The position numbers were made by a program, and so were the translations under genes. From an uncultured Muribaculaceae bacterium (GTDB taxonomy: Bacteria; Bacteroidota; Bacteroidia; Bacteroidales; Muribaculaceae), in NCBI GenBank assembly GCA_910586565.1, contig CAJUIT010000005.1, positions 1 through 64,000 of the forward strand: DNA of 64,000 nucleotides. The letters run 5' to 3'. Position 1 is the stretch's first letter. Each line of letters starts with the position of its first letter. This document shows positions 7,806-16,995 of this stretch, piece after piece. The notes under the pieces are model-generated. The model worked only from the letters and a program-made list of their open reading frames with translations, searched no databases and had not been told where the DNA came from.

Positions 7806-8099
7806 ATGGAGCTTGTCAATGCCATGCATCACTACGCTATTCTCTTCAATCTTGGCAACGAATGGCACACACATCCGTTCTCCTCACCTCACCCGGTCGA
7901 CAGCCCCGAAGCTGCCGCCGCTGCCGTCAGGCGCGAACTCGAATCAAACATTCATGCGAAAAACTCACCCCATCCACCCCGCAACATCTCACTCTTTTCA
8001 ACCGCACAACCGCCCGCCGACGGCAGTTTCCTCATTTTCGGCCCGCTGATTCTCTCAATCAACGAGCTCCCTCCACACGGCAATGAGGGTATGTTATAG
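7806..8099 (+). CDS. Hypothetical small protein
   Basis: A 97-residue frame with the C-ending codon preference of neighbouring genes, which supports real coding. No family is recognised. The N-terminus (MELVNAMHHYAILFNLGNEWHTHPF) is followed by an alanine-rich helix-like stretch and a hydrophobic segment (FLIFGPLILSINEL) near the end. No signal peptide is evident. It converges on the SPOR lipoprotein gene with a 13-base gap. An earlier ATG at 7713 would extend it into the structured region and is less likely. Confidence 0.5.
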   Translation: MELVNAMHHYAILFNLGNEWHTHPFSSPHPVDSPEAAAAAVRRELESNIHAKNSPHPPRNISLFSTAQPPADGSFLIFGPLILSINELPPHGNEGML

Positions 8100-8112
8100 A
8101 CGATTGTAAGGG

Positions 8113-8610
8113 TCAGGGCTTGCGGATGATGTAGGGGAAGGGGGCGCGGAGAGCCACCGGCGATTCCTTTTCAAGCGCGTGGAGCGTGGCGACAGCCGAA
8201 TCAAGCGATGCAGTGGTCTGCGCTGCTATAAAATAGGTTTCGTCGCGGTCGGCAAGGATGAGGGCATCGGGATAGCCACCCTCGCGCAGACGGTTATAGA
8301 CCGAGCGGGCGTTGAACCGCTGCTTGAACGACGCCACCACCACGTTGTAGGTGAGCGGCGCGGTTACATTTGCGCTCTCAGCCAGTTTCACATACATCCC
8401 TTTCAAGGGGATGGAATCACCTTTATAAACCGATTTCGGAGCAGCCTCCTCACGCGCCATCCCGGCGATTTCCCCCTCGGTGAGCCCTTCGGTTTTCTTT
8501 GCTTTGGCAATCTCGTAGGCGCTGCGGTAGTTCTCCTCGGTTGTTTTGCACCCGGTGAGAGTGGTGGCGGCAAAGGCGAGAGCAACCCCGCCATAAACAA
8601 GTTTTTTCAT
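8113..8610 (-). CDS. SPOR domain lipoprotein
   Basis: A 165-residue lipoprotein. The signal peptide ends at the lipobox LTGC (acylated C21). The C-terminal 75 residues (YNVVVASFKQRFNARSVYNRLREGGYPDALIL...) form a SPOR domain, which binds glycan strands stripped of stem peptides at division sites. The middle part contains a KKTEGLTEGEIAGMA helix. The start at 8610 gives a compact signal peptide; ATGs up to 8640 would add a Lys/Met-rich leader. It likely acts in the periplasm or outer membrane in cell-wall remodelling or division. Confidence 0.85.
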   Translation of the reverse strand: MKKLVYGGVALAFAATTLTGCKTTEENYRSAYEIAKAKKTEGLTEGEIAGMAREEAAPKSVYKGDSIPLKGMYVKLAESANVTAPLTYNVVVASFKQRFNARSVYNRLREGGYPDALILADRDETYFIAAQTTASLDSAVATLHALEKESPVALRAPFPYIIRKP

Positions 8611-8668
8611 CGTCATTTTCACATTCACTTTCATTTTCATAAGCGGTTTGTTTCATTCCGGCCGACGG

Positions 8669-9172
8669 TCAGATTTTGAATTTTCCGAGTTCAATCACCT
8701 CAAGGTCGCGCATGTCGCCGTTGTCGAGGGTGAGTTTGATTAGTGTGCGCTCCTTGTGCCATCCGTGGTGACCGGCCGCACCGGGATTGATGTGCAGTAT
8801 GTCGAGCTCCCGGTCGAACATCACTTTGAGGATGTGGCTGTGACCGCACACAAACAAACGCGCGTGCGAGTCGATGAGACGGCGGGTTATCCCCGGGCTG
8901 TAGCGCCCGGGGTAACCGCCGATGTGGGTGAGGTAGACCGGCACATTCTCAACAGTGAAAACAGATTCGGCGGGGAAGCTCCGGGCCACTATGCCCGAGT
9001 CGATGTTCCCTTTGACGGCACGCACCACCGGCACAACCTCTTCAAGATGCCTTATGACATCGATGCAACCTATGTCGCCGGCATGCCACACCTCGTCGCA
9101 ATCCTTGAAGTGACGGGCGAAGCGGTCGTCCCAGCATGAATGTGTGTCGGAAAGCAATCCTATCCGTTTCAT
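8669..9172 (-). CDS. YfcE/MJ0936-type metallophosphoesterase
   Basis: A 167-residue cytoplasmic phosphodiesterase of the calcineurin-like fold. The metal-ligand motifs are in the expected order: LLSDTHS (residues 6-12), HAGDIG, VKGNID, THIGG and CGHSH. The family hydrolyses phosphodiesters with Mn2+ or similar; the physiological substrate is unknown. It is 20 bases downstream of the GH13 gene on the same strand, so the two may be cotranscribed. Confidence 0.9.
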   Translation of the reverse strand: MKRIGLLSDTHSCWDDRFARHFKDCDEVWHAGDIGCIDVIRHLEEVVPVVRAVKGNIDSGIVARSFPAESVFTVENVPVYLTHIGGYPGRYSPGITRRLIDSHARLFVCGHSHILKVMFDRELDILHINPGAAGHHGWHKERTLIKLTLDNGDMRDLEVIELGKFKI

Positions 9173-9192
9173 AAGCGAGCTATATGCGGTTG

Positions 9193-11067
9193 TCAGAAAT
9201 TCTGAAGCACCAGAATTTCGCGGGGTTCAAACTTCATTTTGTCGGCAATGGTGACTTCGCTTCCGGTGAGCATGTTGTGCATGCGCGAGCCGTAGGGAAG
9301 AATCTCAAGGGTGCGTTCCATCGTCACGTCGAGCGGAGTGTCGTTGCCGTTCATGAGCACAACAATCTGCTTGTCGCCGAGTCGGCGCTCGTAGGCATAC
9401 ACACCGTTCTGAGGCATGAAGTGTTTGAGCGAACCTTTGGCGATAACCTCATTTACCTGCGGTGAGCGGCGCCACTGCAGCAATTTCGAGAGGAAATCCC
9501 AAGCCTCGTTCTGCTTGTCGGTGCGCCCTTCGGGGGTGAAGGCGTTCACGGTGTCGCCGGGGAAACCGCCGGGGAAATCGAGGCGGATGTTACCGTCGCT
9601 GATTTTCTTTGTACCGTGCATGAGAATTTCAGAGCCGTAGTAGAGCTGCGGAATGCCGCGCGAGGTGAGCAGGAATGTCATGGCCTGCTTCCACGAGCCG
9701 AGCGAGTCGGGTTCCTCAAGGAGGAAGCGGTCGGTGTCGTGGTTATCGAGGAAGGTGAGGATTTTCTGCGGGTCGGGGAAGAGATAATCCATTGCCAGAT
9801 GGTCGTAGAGATGGTTTAGGCCGTTCCAGGGGTCGGTCTGTTCGTCAAACATCTTGTGGCCGTCGATCGACAGTTTGAAATCCATCACCGTGGGGAGCCA
9901 TGTGTTGACCTCGTTCATCTTGTTCCCTTTCTGCCAGAAAGCCGAACCGGCCTCGTTGCCATACCAGCATTCGCCAACGATGTTGAAGTTGGGATATTCC
10001 TCCATCACCTCGCGGGCCCACTGTGCCATCCCCTGCATGTCGGCATAGGGGTAGGTGTCCATGCGGATGCCGTTGATTTTCGACGATTCAATCCACCAGA
10101 TGGAGTTCTGGATGAGGTAGCGCATCACGTGGGGATTGCGCTGGTTGAGGTCGGGCATCTCGCGCACGAACCAGCCGTTTACGGTGTGGTCGAGGTCGTA
10201 GTCCGACACATAGGGGTCATGCAGGGTTGAGAGTCGGAAATTTGTCATCTCGGTGCCTTCGGGATGGTTGTACCAATCGTGCGAGGGCATGTCGGCCATC
10301 CAGGGGTGAGCCGAACCCGAGTGATTGAAAATCATATCCATCACCACTTTGATGCCACGCTTCTGAGCGGCGGCAATCAGCTCGCTCCATTCGTCGTTGG
10401 TGCCGAAGCGGGGGTCGATGCGGTAGTAGTTGGTGGTGGCATAGCCATGATAGGAGCCGTGGGGCATGTCGTTCTCAAGCACGGGGCACACCCACAGGGC
10501 GGTGACACCGAGCGAGTCGATGTAGTCGAGATGGTTCTGAATACCTTTGAGGTCACCGCCGTGGCGCGCCGAGGGGTGGGAACGGTTGGCACCCACTTTG
10601 TTGGTGAGACCGGCGTAGGTGGCATCGCTGTCGGCCTTGCCGCGGCTGAAGCGGTCGGGCATGAGCAGATAGAGCACATCGGCGGCTGAGAAACCCTCGT
10701 AGTCGGCACCCTTGCGGTCGCGGGCTTTGAGTTGATAATCAAGTGTGGTTGAGCGGCGCCCGTCGAGGGTGAATTTCAAAGGAACGGTGCCCGGGCGGGT
10801 GTCGGGGCCGATGATGAGATAGAGCAACTTGTAGTTGGGACTGTCGAGACTCACCGCCTCGTTGAGTTTCACACCGGGATAGTCGACACTCACGTCGGCC
10901 CGGGCGATGCCGTTGCCGGTCACCATAATCTGGAGTGTGTCGTTGGCCATGCCCACCCACCAATAGGGGGGCTCAACATTGGTTATCACCGGGTCGGAAG
11001 CCTTTTTGGCACCGAAAAGTGATGTTCCCGCCAGGAGGGCGAGGGAAATCAATGAGAATTTTTTCAT
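9193..11067 (-). CDS. Secreted GH13 alpha-glucan hydrolase, SusA/neopullulanase-like
   Basis: A 624-residue protein with a signal peptide (cleavage near FGA, residue 20), an N-terminal beta-sandwich domain (about 27-118) typical of SusA/cyclomaltodextrinase relatives, and a GH13 barrel. Catalytic residues are visible: D337 (nucleophile, GIRMD), E366 (acid/base, NIVGECW) and D444 (FLDNHD). DMIFNHSG around residue 243 is conserved region I. It should cleave alpha-1,4 bonds in maltodextrins or pullulan, in the periplasm by analogy with SusA. No SusC/SusD pair is nearby, so it is not in a classic polysaccharide utilisation locus. A glycosidase-like lipoprotein gene is upstream on the same strand. 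Confidence 0.92.
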   Translation of the reverse strand: MKKFSLISLALLAGTSLFGAKKASDPVITNVEPPYWWVGMANDTLQIMVTGNGIARADVSVDYPGVKLNEAVSLDSPNYKLLYLIIGPDTRPGTVPLKFTLDGRRSTTLDYQLKARDRKGADYEGFSAADVLYLLMPDRFSRGKADSDATYAGLTNKVGANRSHPSARHGGDLKGIQNHLDYIDSLGVTALWVCPVLENDMPHGSYHGYATTNYYRIDPRFGTNDEWSELIAAAQKRGIKVVMDMIFNHSGSAHPWMADMPSHDWYNHPEGTEMTNFRLSTLHDPYVSDYDLDHTVNGWFVREMPDLNQRNPHVMRYLIQNSIWWIESSKINGIRMDTYPYADMQGMAQWAREVMEEYPNFNIVGECWYGNEAGSAFWQKGNKMNEVNTWLPTVMDFKLSIDGHKMFDEQTDPWNGLNHLYDHLAMDYLFPDPQKILTFLDNHDTDRFLLEEPDSLGSWKQAMTFLLTSRGIPQLYYGSEILMHGTKKISDGNIRLDFPGGFPGDTVNAFTPEGRTDKQNEAWDFLSKLLQWRRSPQVNEVIAKGSLKHFMPQNGVYAYERRLGDKQIVVLMNGNDTPLDVTMERTLEILPYGSRMHNMLTGSEVTIADKMKFEPREILVLQNF

Positions 11068-11112
11068 CGGTATTTAAATGCGGTTTTGTAAGATATAATT
11101 GCTATTTACTTT

Positions 11113-13374
11113 TTATAAACGGATAATGCGCACGAAATCGGCCAGAATGGCGTTGGCCGTGGGGTCGATATAGACCGGCGATGGCTGATAGAGCCTTATT
11201 TCCAATTCATTGCGCCCGCTGTCGAGCTCAACTTTCAACGGATTTGTGAAAGCGGTGCGGCTCTGCCAGTCGAGCGCGGGGTCGGCGGGAGCCGAGGCAC
11301 TCGTTAGCTGCGGAAACACGAACACACCGCTGCGCACACCGTTCACGGTGAGCGAGCGCAAGGCCGTGCGCCGACGTCCGTTCACGATTCCCAACCCCGA
11401 GAGATAGTGCACGTCAACAACATAGGTGCCGGCAGAGGGGGCGTTGAACGCGAAGGCGATGTTGCGGTTCTTCCCGCGGTCCGACTCAACGAAGCGTGCC
11501 GAGAGCTTCTTATCCTGAATCACCTTGCTGCCACCGCGCGCCACCTGCGCCAGATTGACGAGCGACACCGACCGGCGGGGTGCATAGAGATGCGGACGCG
11601 ATGAGAAGCCCACATATTTGTTATCCATCACACTCACAAACTGCACTGCCGTGAGCGACGGAGCCTCGTAGAGGGTATAGTCGTGGGAAAGCAGGTCGCC
11701 TGTGAGCGCGCCGTTGAGATAAACGAAGTTGACGTAGGATGCGGGCAACTCTTCACGGGCTGCCGCAGACGATTTCGGCGCGGTAGTTGCCAACGGGAAC
11801 ACTTTGGCGCGCCTCTCCCCTACCCATTCAACCATCGGCGCGCCGGGGAGAGCAACGTCGCCTGAGGTGGCTCCGGTGGCATCACCCGCTGTGGAATTGC
11901 CCGAAAGTTCGATTTCAATGAGATGTTTCCCCTCGGCCGAAGCGGGGAAGAATGGGGTTGTTTCAACACCGTCGATGCGGAATGATTTCATCTCATTACC
12001 TGTGCCTGAGATGTGGATGTCGAGCAGCGCGCGACGATAGCGCAGATGCCTGAACCGTTTGACACCGGGGAGCCCGCGGGGAACCGACGGGGCGAAATAT
12101 ATGCCGTCGAATGCGAAGCGCATCCCTGCAACGGTGCGGAGCAGAACGCCGCGCAATGAGTAGCCGGCCACATTCGAGCGTGGGTCGGTGTCGCTGAGCA
12201 ACGCTCCGGCCATTGAGTAGAGCAATCCCGAAAAGGCATCGTCGAACACCGGCTGCGACCCTGCGACAGATGCCGCCACTGTCCACATAGCCCGCGTTAC
12301 GGGGAGCGTGCGCCCTCCGGTGAAGCCCGAGGCAAATGCGGGTGCAAACGTGGTTACCCCGGCTGCCGAAGCGGGAGTTCGGCGCATCAGCGAGGAGGCG
12401 ATTGCCGGGGAGGCCATCCCCGAGGTCACGGCAAGTGCCTGCGCAAGATTATCGGATGAGGATAGCTGCAGGGGATAGAGCGGATAACCGTAGAGCATGG
12501 CACTGTAAACGCCCGTTGAAGGCATCCAGAACTCACGGTTTATGCAATGGAGAAGGGAATCGGCGTCGACGGGGAGCTGAGGTAGATGCGACTGCTCGTT
12601 TTTCACGGCCATGCGCGCCGTAATCTCCTCAAGGGAGTGGAGCGCACCCCAATAGGTGGCGTTCACGCCGAGTGTGTGGCAGCTGAAAAGGTCGACGGGC
12701 TCCATCCATGAGGGGAAATCGGCGTCGCTGCCGGCCATGTAGCGCGGAATGCCGTAGAACAATCCTGTAGCGCGATTTGAAGCCACGAGCAAATCTTCCC
12801 CCACAACCTTTTCGGCTACCTCCCCCACACGGGATAACCAACGGCGGCTGCCCCCGGCGTTGAACACCTCGCATCCGGCCATTATCCAGGCGCCGTTGTC
12901 GTTGACCACGGGCCAGGAATAGCGGCGGGTATCCATCGGCACCACGTAGCTGTTTTTCACCCTACGGTCGAGGAGGTCGGCCGCGGATGATGCCGGGAAC
13001 GGATTTAGCATCAGCGCGTAGGGGAGCAGATATTGCGGCACCCGTTCGCCGCTACCCGCGTCGAGGCGGCAAAGGGCATCGAGCAGGGGGTAATCGGAAA
13101 CGAACCGGAAATCGGCCTCGCCGTATGGCTGCACCTCGATTGAGCGCAACACATTCCCCTCAACTCTGATTTGCAGAAGGGAATCGCCGCGCGCTCTCAC
13201 CACCACACCGTTGTGGAGGTCGATGCTGTCGGGCCAGATGTCGCACACGGCGTTGTGAACCACTGGGGAGGCGGGGTCGATGTGGATTTTGCCGCAACCG
13301 CACAACAATGAGCCGAATGTCACTGCGAGCAATGACATCCGGCTCAATGTTTTATGTAGTGCTGTTTTCGGCAT
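11113..13374 (-). CDS. Lipoprotein with six-hairpin glycosidase-like domain
   Basis: A 753-residue lipoprotein; the signal peptide ends at LLCGC. The central part (about residues 90-440) resembles the (alpha/alpha)6 barrel of MGH1-like or debranching-type glycosidases: VPQYLLPYAL, RRYSWPVVNDNGAWIMAGCEVF, REFWMPSTGVYSAMLYGYPLYPLQLSSSDNLA. The C-terminal third looks like a beta-sandwich, carbohydrate-binding-type module. A clear catalytic pair could not be assigned by eye. Its position 46 bases upstream of the GH13 gene suggests a shared role in glucan or oligosaccharide breakdown at the cell surface. The start at 13374 gives the most compact signal peptide. Confidence 0.65.
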   Translation of the reverse strand: MPKTALHKTLSRMSLLAVTFGSLLCGCGKIHIDPASPVVHNAVCDIWPDSIDLHNGVVVRARGDSLLQIRVEGNVLRSIEVQPYGEADFRFVSDYPLLDALCRLDAGSGERVPQYLLPYALMLNPFPASSAADLLDRRVKNSYVVPMDTRRYSWPVVNDNGAWIMAGCEVFNAGGSRRWLSRVGEVAEKVVGEDLLVASNRATGLFYGIPRYMAGSDADFPSWMEPVDLFSCHTLGVNATYWGALHSLEEITARMAVKNEQSHLPQLPVDADSLLHCINREFWMPSTGVYSAMLYGYPLYPLQLSSSDNLAQALAVTSGMASPAIASSLMRRTPASAAGVTTFAPAFASGFTGGRTLPVTRAMWTVAASVAGSQPVFDDAFSGLLYSMAGALLSDTDPRSNVAGYSLRGVLLRTVAGMRFAFDGIYFAPSVPRGLPGVKRFRHLRYRRALLDIHISGTGNEMKSFRIDGVETTPFFPASAEGKHLIEIELSGNSTAGDATGATSGDVALPGAPMVEWVGERRAKVFPLATTAPKSSAAAREELPASYVNFVYLNGALTGDLLSHDYTLYEAPSLTAVQFVSVMDNKYVGFSSRPHLYAPRRSVSLVNLAQVARGGSKVIQDKKLSARFVESDRGKNRNIAFAFNAPSAGTYVVDVHYLSGLGIVNGRRRTALRSLTVNGVRSGVFVFPQLTSASAPADPALDWQSRTAFTNPLKVELDSGRNELEIRLYQPSPVYIDPTANAILADFVRIIRL

Positions 13375-13442
13375 AGGGTTGCTGTTTTCATTAATCAACC
13401 GCCCCTGTGTAGCTCTGCGCGGTGCCGATTGGCACCCGGCGC

Positions 13443-14699
13443 TTAAAAGATTTTAGCGGCGATTTTCTGCGGTATAGCGTCCTTGTGCACAAGGATGCTG
13501 AGGGTCTTGGCAAGGAAGAAGGGCTCGGAAACGTAGAAGAATCCGTCATACACCTGGTTGGTATCCCATGAGTTCTTCACCTTATAATAACGTTTGCCGT
13601 TCTGATCGGTTGAGATGCCAACGATTTCCATGCCGTGGTCGTCGGTTGTTTCCTGTCGGTCGAACATCTCCTGACGCGACTCCTGTGTGACTTCGATTTC
13701 GTCAACGGGGCCCTTTATGTCGAACTGTTTTTCCTGACGTTCCTTGTCGCTGAGGTGAACCCAACGCGAAAGCTCGGTGCCCTCCATGTCGGCGGCGGTG
13801 CGCTCCTTGGGCATCACGGCAAAGCCTTCGGTCCATTTGAAGCCCCCTTCGCTCACGTCGGCTGCCCACACCACGGGATAGCCTTTCTCAATGGCGTTGT
13901 CAACGATGGCTTTCAGCTCATCGAGGGGCACATTTTCGTAGGGTGCCCAGAGCCAGTTGTCGGCCACTTCGAGCACGAACGGTTCGTAGAAGGGATGGTG
14001 GGTGAACGATGTGACGGGCACGTAGTCATCGACCTTGAGCCCGAGTGAGCGGGCGTAGGTCTCGGGGGTATAGCTGCGGCCGTCGACGGTGAATGTGGCC
14101 GGCACTTCACCGAGGTAGGCATCGAGAATGGCCTCGTAGCCTTTGCGCCATGAGGTGGAGATGCGTTTGTTGGGTTTGCGAATCACCGCGTCGAGGTAGG
14201 CTTTGAGCACGGCATCGAGTTCACCGTGAACGTGCTTCTCCTCACCGTAGTTGAGGCCGGTGTAGATGCTGTCGGGCATGGCACCGTAGCGCGCCCACAC
14301 GTAGGGCACATCCATGATGCTACCTCCCGCACCGAAGTTGGTGCCCCCATACATGCGCACATAGCGGTCAGCCTTGTCGAGGTAGCACTGGCGCACGGTG
14401 AACATTTCGCTGAGGTCGTGGGACTTGCCGCCGCGGCGCACAATCTCATCCTCAAACATGGAGGTGCCGGCGAAACACCAGCAGGTTCCGCTCTTGTTCT
14501 GGTCTTTAACCGAGGTTGTGGGCACGGTGATGATGTCGGTGAAACGGAAACCCACCGAATCGGCGGGAGCGGCCACGCTGTCGGCCGCCTCGGTTGCCAC
14601 GGGTTCGTCGGCAACAGGCTGCCAGTTGCCGAAAGCCATTGCCGGGAGCGCTCCGGCCACCGCCATCACGGCGGCTATCGAGTGATGTTTTAATTCCAT
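13443..14699 (-). CDS. Secreted C1 peptidase, bleomycin hydrolase/aminopeptidase C-like
   Basis: A 418-residue papain-fold cysteine peptidase. The signal peptide (MELKHHSIAAVMAVAGALPA and on) is followed by the active-site segment KDQNKSGTCWCFAGTS with nucleophile C73; the histidine is in DDHGMEIVG and the asparagine in VKNSWDT. The layout of insertions between Cys and His is that of bleomycin hydrolase, but cytosolic family members lack a signal peptide, so this one works outside the cytoplasm. The start at 14699 is chosen because it begins the signal peptide; the longer frame crosses the predicted promoter. It is divergent from rplM. Confidence 0.88.
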   Translation of the reverse strand: MELKHHSIAAVMAVAGALPAMAFGNWQPVADEPVATEAADSVAAPADSVGFRFTDIITVPTTSVKDQNKSGTCWCFAGTSMFEDEIVRRGGKSHDLSEMFTVRQCYLDKADRYVRMYGGTNFGAGGSIMDVPYVWARYGAMPDSIYTGLNYGEEKHVHGELDAVLKAYLDAVIRKPNKRISTSWRKGYEAILDAYLGEVPATFTVDGRSYTPETYARSLGLKVDDYVPVTSFTHHPFYEPFVLEVADNWLWAPYENVPLDELKAIVDNAIEKGYPVVWAADVSEGGFKWTEGFAVMPKERTAADMEGTELSRWVHLSDKERQEKQFDIKGPVDEIEVTQESRQEMFDRQETTDDHGMEIVGISTDQNGKRYYKVKNSWDTNQVYDGFFYVSEPFFLAKTLSILVHKDAIPQKIAAKIF

Positions 14700-14737
14700 A
14701 TTAATGTATTGCTGATGTGATGAAACTTTTGTCAATT

Positions 14738-14746
14738 GCAAAAATA
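14738..14746 (-). promoter_or_regulatory. -7 box for the C1 peptidase gene
   Basis: TATTTTTGC on the minus strand, 39 bases before the start codon, matches TAnnTTTG. A -33 TTG is not obvious. Confidence 0.55.
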
Positions 14747-14812
14747 AGGATTTTTTCTCACCCTGCCACACTGTCGCCTCAAAAAACTTTTTCAACGAAG
14801 CGCGGCGCGGGC

Positions 14813-14844
14813 TTGCATAATTGAGTCAGAATCACTACCTTTGC
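14813..14844 (+). promoter_or_regulatory. Promoter of the rplM ribosomal operon
   Basis: TTG (14813-14815), 20 bases, then TACCTTTGC (14836-14844): a near-ideal Bacteroidota promoter about 110 bases before rplM, leaving a leader of roughly 100 nt. Confidence 0.85.
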
Positions 14845-14954
14845 ACACCGATTTTTATCCAGAACGGAAAAAGCCCGCACCGCTCCAACGCCTTTGGCCT
14901 GGCTTGCTGCGGCGCTTCGGCTTGTGTAATTAATTATTTATTAAACTTTTAGAA

Positions 14955-15434
14955 GTGGATACTTTAAGTTACAAAACCCTCACCCCCAATGCGCAGAGCA
15001 TCGAAAAAGAGTGGGTGGTAATCGATGCAACCGACCAGGTTCTCGGCCGCCTCTGCTCTCAGGTAGCAAAAATTCTGCGTGGCAAAAACAAGCCCTGCTA
15101 CTCACCTTTCGTTGAGTGCGGCGACAATGTTATCATCATCAACGCCGACAAGGTTGTCCTCACCGGCAAAAAGATGACCGACCGCATCTACTACAACTTC
15201 ACCGGTTATCCCGGCGGTCAGCGCGAGCTCACTCCCGAAGTGCTCATGAAGAAATCCTTCAACAAGCACATCAAACCCGGCATGCACCCCCTCTACCTCC
15301 GCGTGGTTAAAGGCATGCTTCCCAAGAACCGTCTCGGCCGCAAGCTCATCAAGAACCTGCACGTCTACAACGGTCCTAACCATCCCCACGAAGCACAGAA
15401 CCCCAAAGTGCTCGACCTCAACAAAGTGAAATAA
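14955..15434 (+). CDS. rplM: 50S ribosomal protein L13
   Basis: A 159-residue L13 with WVVIDATDQVLGRL near the start, YHFTGYPGG-like YYNFTGYPGG in the middle and GMLPKNRLGRKL near the end. Translation starts at a GTG (VDTLSYKT), which matches the conserved Bacteroidota N-terminus. It is the first gene of rplM-rpsI-rpsB-tsf, driven by the strong promoter upstream, and part of the large ribosomal subunit. Confidence 0.97.
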   Translation: MDTLSYKTLTPNAQSIEKEWVVIDATDQVLGRLCSQVAKILRGKNKPCYSPFVECGDNVIIINADKVVLTGKKMTDRIYYNFTGYPGGQRELTPEVLMKKSFNKHIKPGMHPLYLRVVKGMLPKNRLGRKLIKNLHVYNGPNHPHEAQNPKVLDLNKVK

Positions 15435-15454
15435 TCGCCAAACCAACCTGAATT

Positions 15455-15841
15455 ATGGAAACAGTAAATGCAGTAGGCCGTCGTAAAGCAGCCATCGCCC
15501 GCGTTATCGTTACTGAAGGCAACGGCGTAATCACTATCAACCACCGCAACCTCGACGTGTATTTCCCCTCGTCGATTCTGCAGTACATCGTAACCCAGCC
15601 CCTCAAGACTCTCGATGCCGTTGAAAAATATGACATCCGCGTTAACCTCGACGGCGGCGGTTACAAAGGCCAGGCCGAGGCTCTGCGTCTCGCTATCGCC
15701 CGCGCACTGGTTAAAATCAACCCCGAAGACAAGAAGGCTCTCCGCGCCGAAGGCTTCATGACCCGCGACCCCCGCGTTGTGGAACGCAAGAAACCCGGTC
15801 GTCCCAAAGCCCGCAAACGCTTCCAGTTCTCCAAGCGCTAA
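15455..15841 (+). CDS. rpsI: 30S ribosomal protein S9
   Basis: A 128-residue S9. METVNAVGRRKAAIARV at the N-terminus and the lysine/arginine-rich tail PGRPKARKRFQFSKR at the C-terminus are diagnostic; the last residues reach the decoding site near the P-site tRNA. It is 20 bases after rplM in the conserved rplM-rpsI pair. Confidence 0.97.
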   Translation: METVNAVGRRKAAIARVIVTEGNGVITINHRNLDVYFPSSILQYIVTQPLKTLDAVEKYDIRVNLDGGGYKGQAEALRLAIARALVKINPEDKKALRAEGFMTRDPRVVERKKPGRPKARKRFQFSKR

Positions 15842-15963
15842 TCGCCTCCCCGAACCGGAACACCTCTCTGCGGCAGCCTGACGCTCCTCTGCCCGCCGTG
15901 GCCTGAACGCCGGCACCACCGCAGAAAACCACCCCTCTCACTCCGAGTTTAGTATCTAAATCC

Positions 15964-15978
15964 CGTGGATGGACCACG
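15964..15978 (+). promoter_or_regulatory. Hairpin in the rpsB leader
   Basis: CGTGG-atgga-CCACG lies in the 194-base gap between rpsI and rpsB and is followed by CCCC/GGGG. This could be a leader structure for S2 autoregulation, as known for rpsB in other bacteria. This is inference. Confidence 0.35.
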
Positions 15979-16035
15979 TTCCCTACCCCGGGGTTGTAAT
16001 TACCAAAAAGAACGTAAACAACTCTTTTACAAAAA

Positions 16036-16866
16036 ATGTCAACACCAACTTTTGACCAGTTACTCGAAGCAGGTTGCCATTTCGGTCACCTCAAACGCAA
16101 ATGGAATCCTGCAATGGCTCCTTACATCTTCATGGAGCGTAACGGTATCCACATTCTCGATCTCTACAAGACAGCAGCCAAGGTTGAAGAAGCCGCTGCC
16201 GCTCTCAAATCGATCGCAAAATCGGGCAAGAAGGTTCTCTTCGTAGCCACAAAAAAACAGGCCAAACAAGTAACCGCCGACAAAGCTAAATCGGTAGGCA
16301 TGCCCTACGTGATTGAACGCTGGCCCGGTGGTATGCTCACCAACTTCCCCACCATCCGCAAAGCCGTTAAGAAAATGGCCGCCATCGACAAGATGACTAA
16401 GGATGGTACTTTCGACAACCTCTCCAAGCGCGAAAAACTTCAGATTTCGCGTCAGCGTGCAAAGCTCGAAAAGACCCTCGGCTCTATCGCCGACCTCAAC
16501 CGTCTCCCCTCGGCTCTGTTCGTTGTTGACGTGCTCAAAGAGCGCATCGCTGTTGCTGAAGCCAACCGTCTCGGCATCCCCGTGTTCGCTATGGTCGACA
16601 CCAACTCCGATCCCACCGACATCGATTTCGTAATCCCCTGCAACGACGACGCATCCAAGTCGATCGAACTCATCCTCGACACCGTTTGCTCCGCTATGGC
16701 CGAAGGCCTCGAAGAGCGCAAGGTTGAGAAAGTCGACACCAAGGAAGCCGACGCCGAAGCAGCTCCCCGCCGCGAACGCCGCCGCGCTGTTCGCCGTGCA
16801 GAAGGTGAAACCGAAACCGAGGCTCCCGCCGAAACTGAAGCTCCCGCTGCCGAAGCTGCCGAATAA
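16036..16866 (+). CDS. rpsB: 30S ribosomal protein S2
   Basis: A 276-residue S2. MSTPTFDQLLEAGCHFGHLKRKWNP opens the protein, followed by FIMERNGIHILDL-type and KKQA-containing segments, and PTDIDFVIPCNDD near residue 195. The C-terminus extends about 40 residues beyond the core as an Arg/Glu/Ala-rich tail ending in repeated E/A/P units, a common Bacteroidota feature that is probably disordered. It is followed by tsf, the usual partner. Confidence 0.97.
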   Translation: MSTPTFDQLLEAGCHFGHLKRKWNPAMAPYIFMERNGIHILDLYKTAAKVEEAAAALKSIAKSGKKVLFVATKKQAKQVTADKAKSVGMPYVIERWPGGMLTNFPTIRKAVKKMAAIDKMTKDGTFDNLSKREKLQISRQRAKLEKTLGSIADLNRLPSALFVVDVLKERIAVAEANRLGIPVFAMVDTNSDPTDIDFVIPCNDDASKSIELILDTVCSAMAEGLEERKVEKVDTKEADAEAAPRRERRRAVRRAEGETETEAPAETEAPAAEAAE

Positions 16867-16903
16867 TCAGGCCGGAAGGTAAAATCAACCCAACGATGAT
16901 TCA

Positions 16904-16930
16904 CAGGAGCGGACACATGCTCCGCTCCTG
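16904..16930 (+). other. Hairpin between rpsB and tsf
   Basis: A 10-bp perfect stem (16904-16913 with 16921-16930) without a T-run sits between rpsB and tsf. It may be a weak attenuator or an mRNA-stabilising element that sets the rpsB/tsf ratio. Confidence 0.45.
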
Positions 16931-16995
16931 CCGAATCAATCGCCCCTCTCCCACTCCATCAAATCAATTTAAGAACACAAAAACACCCCATAATC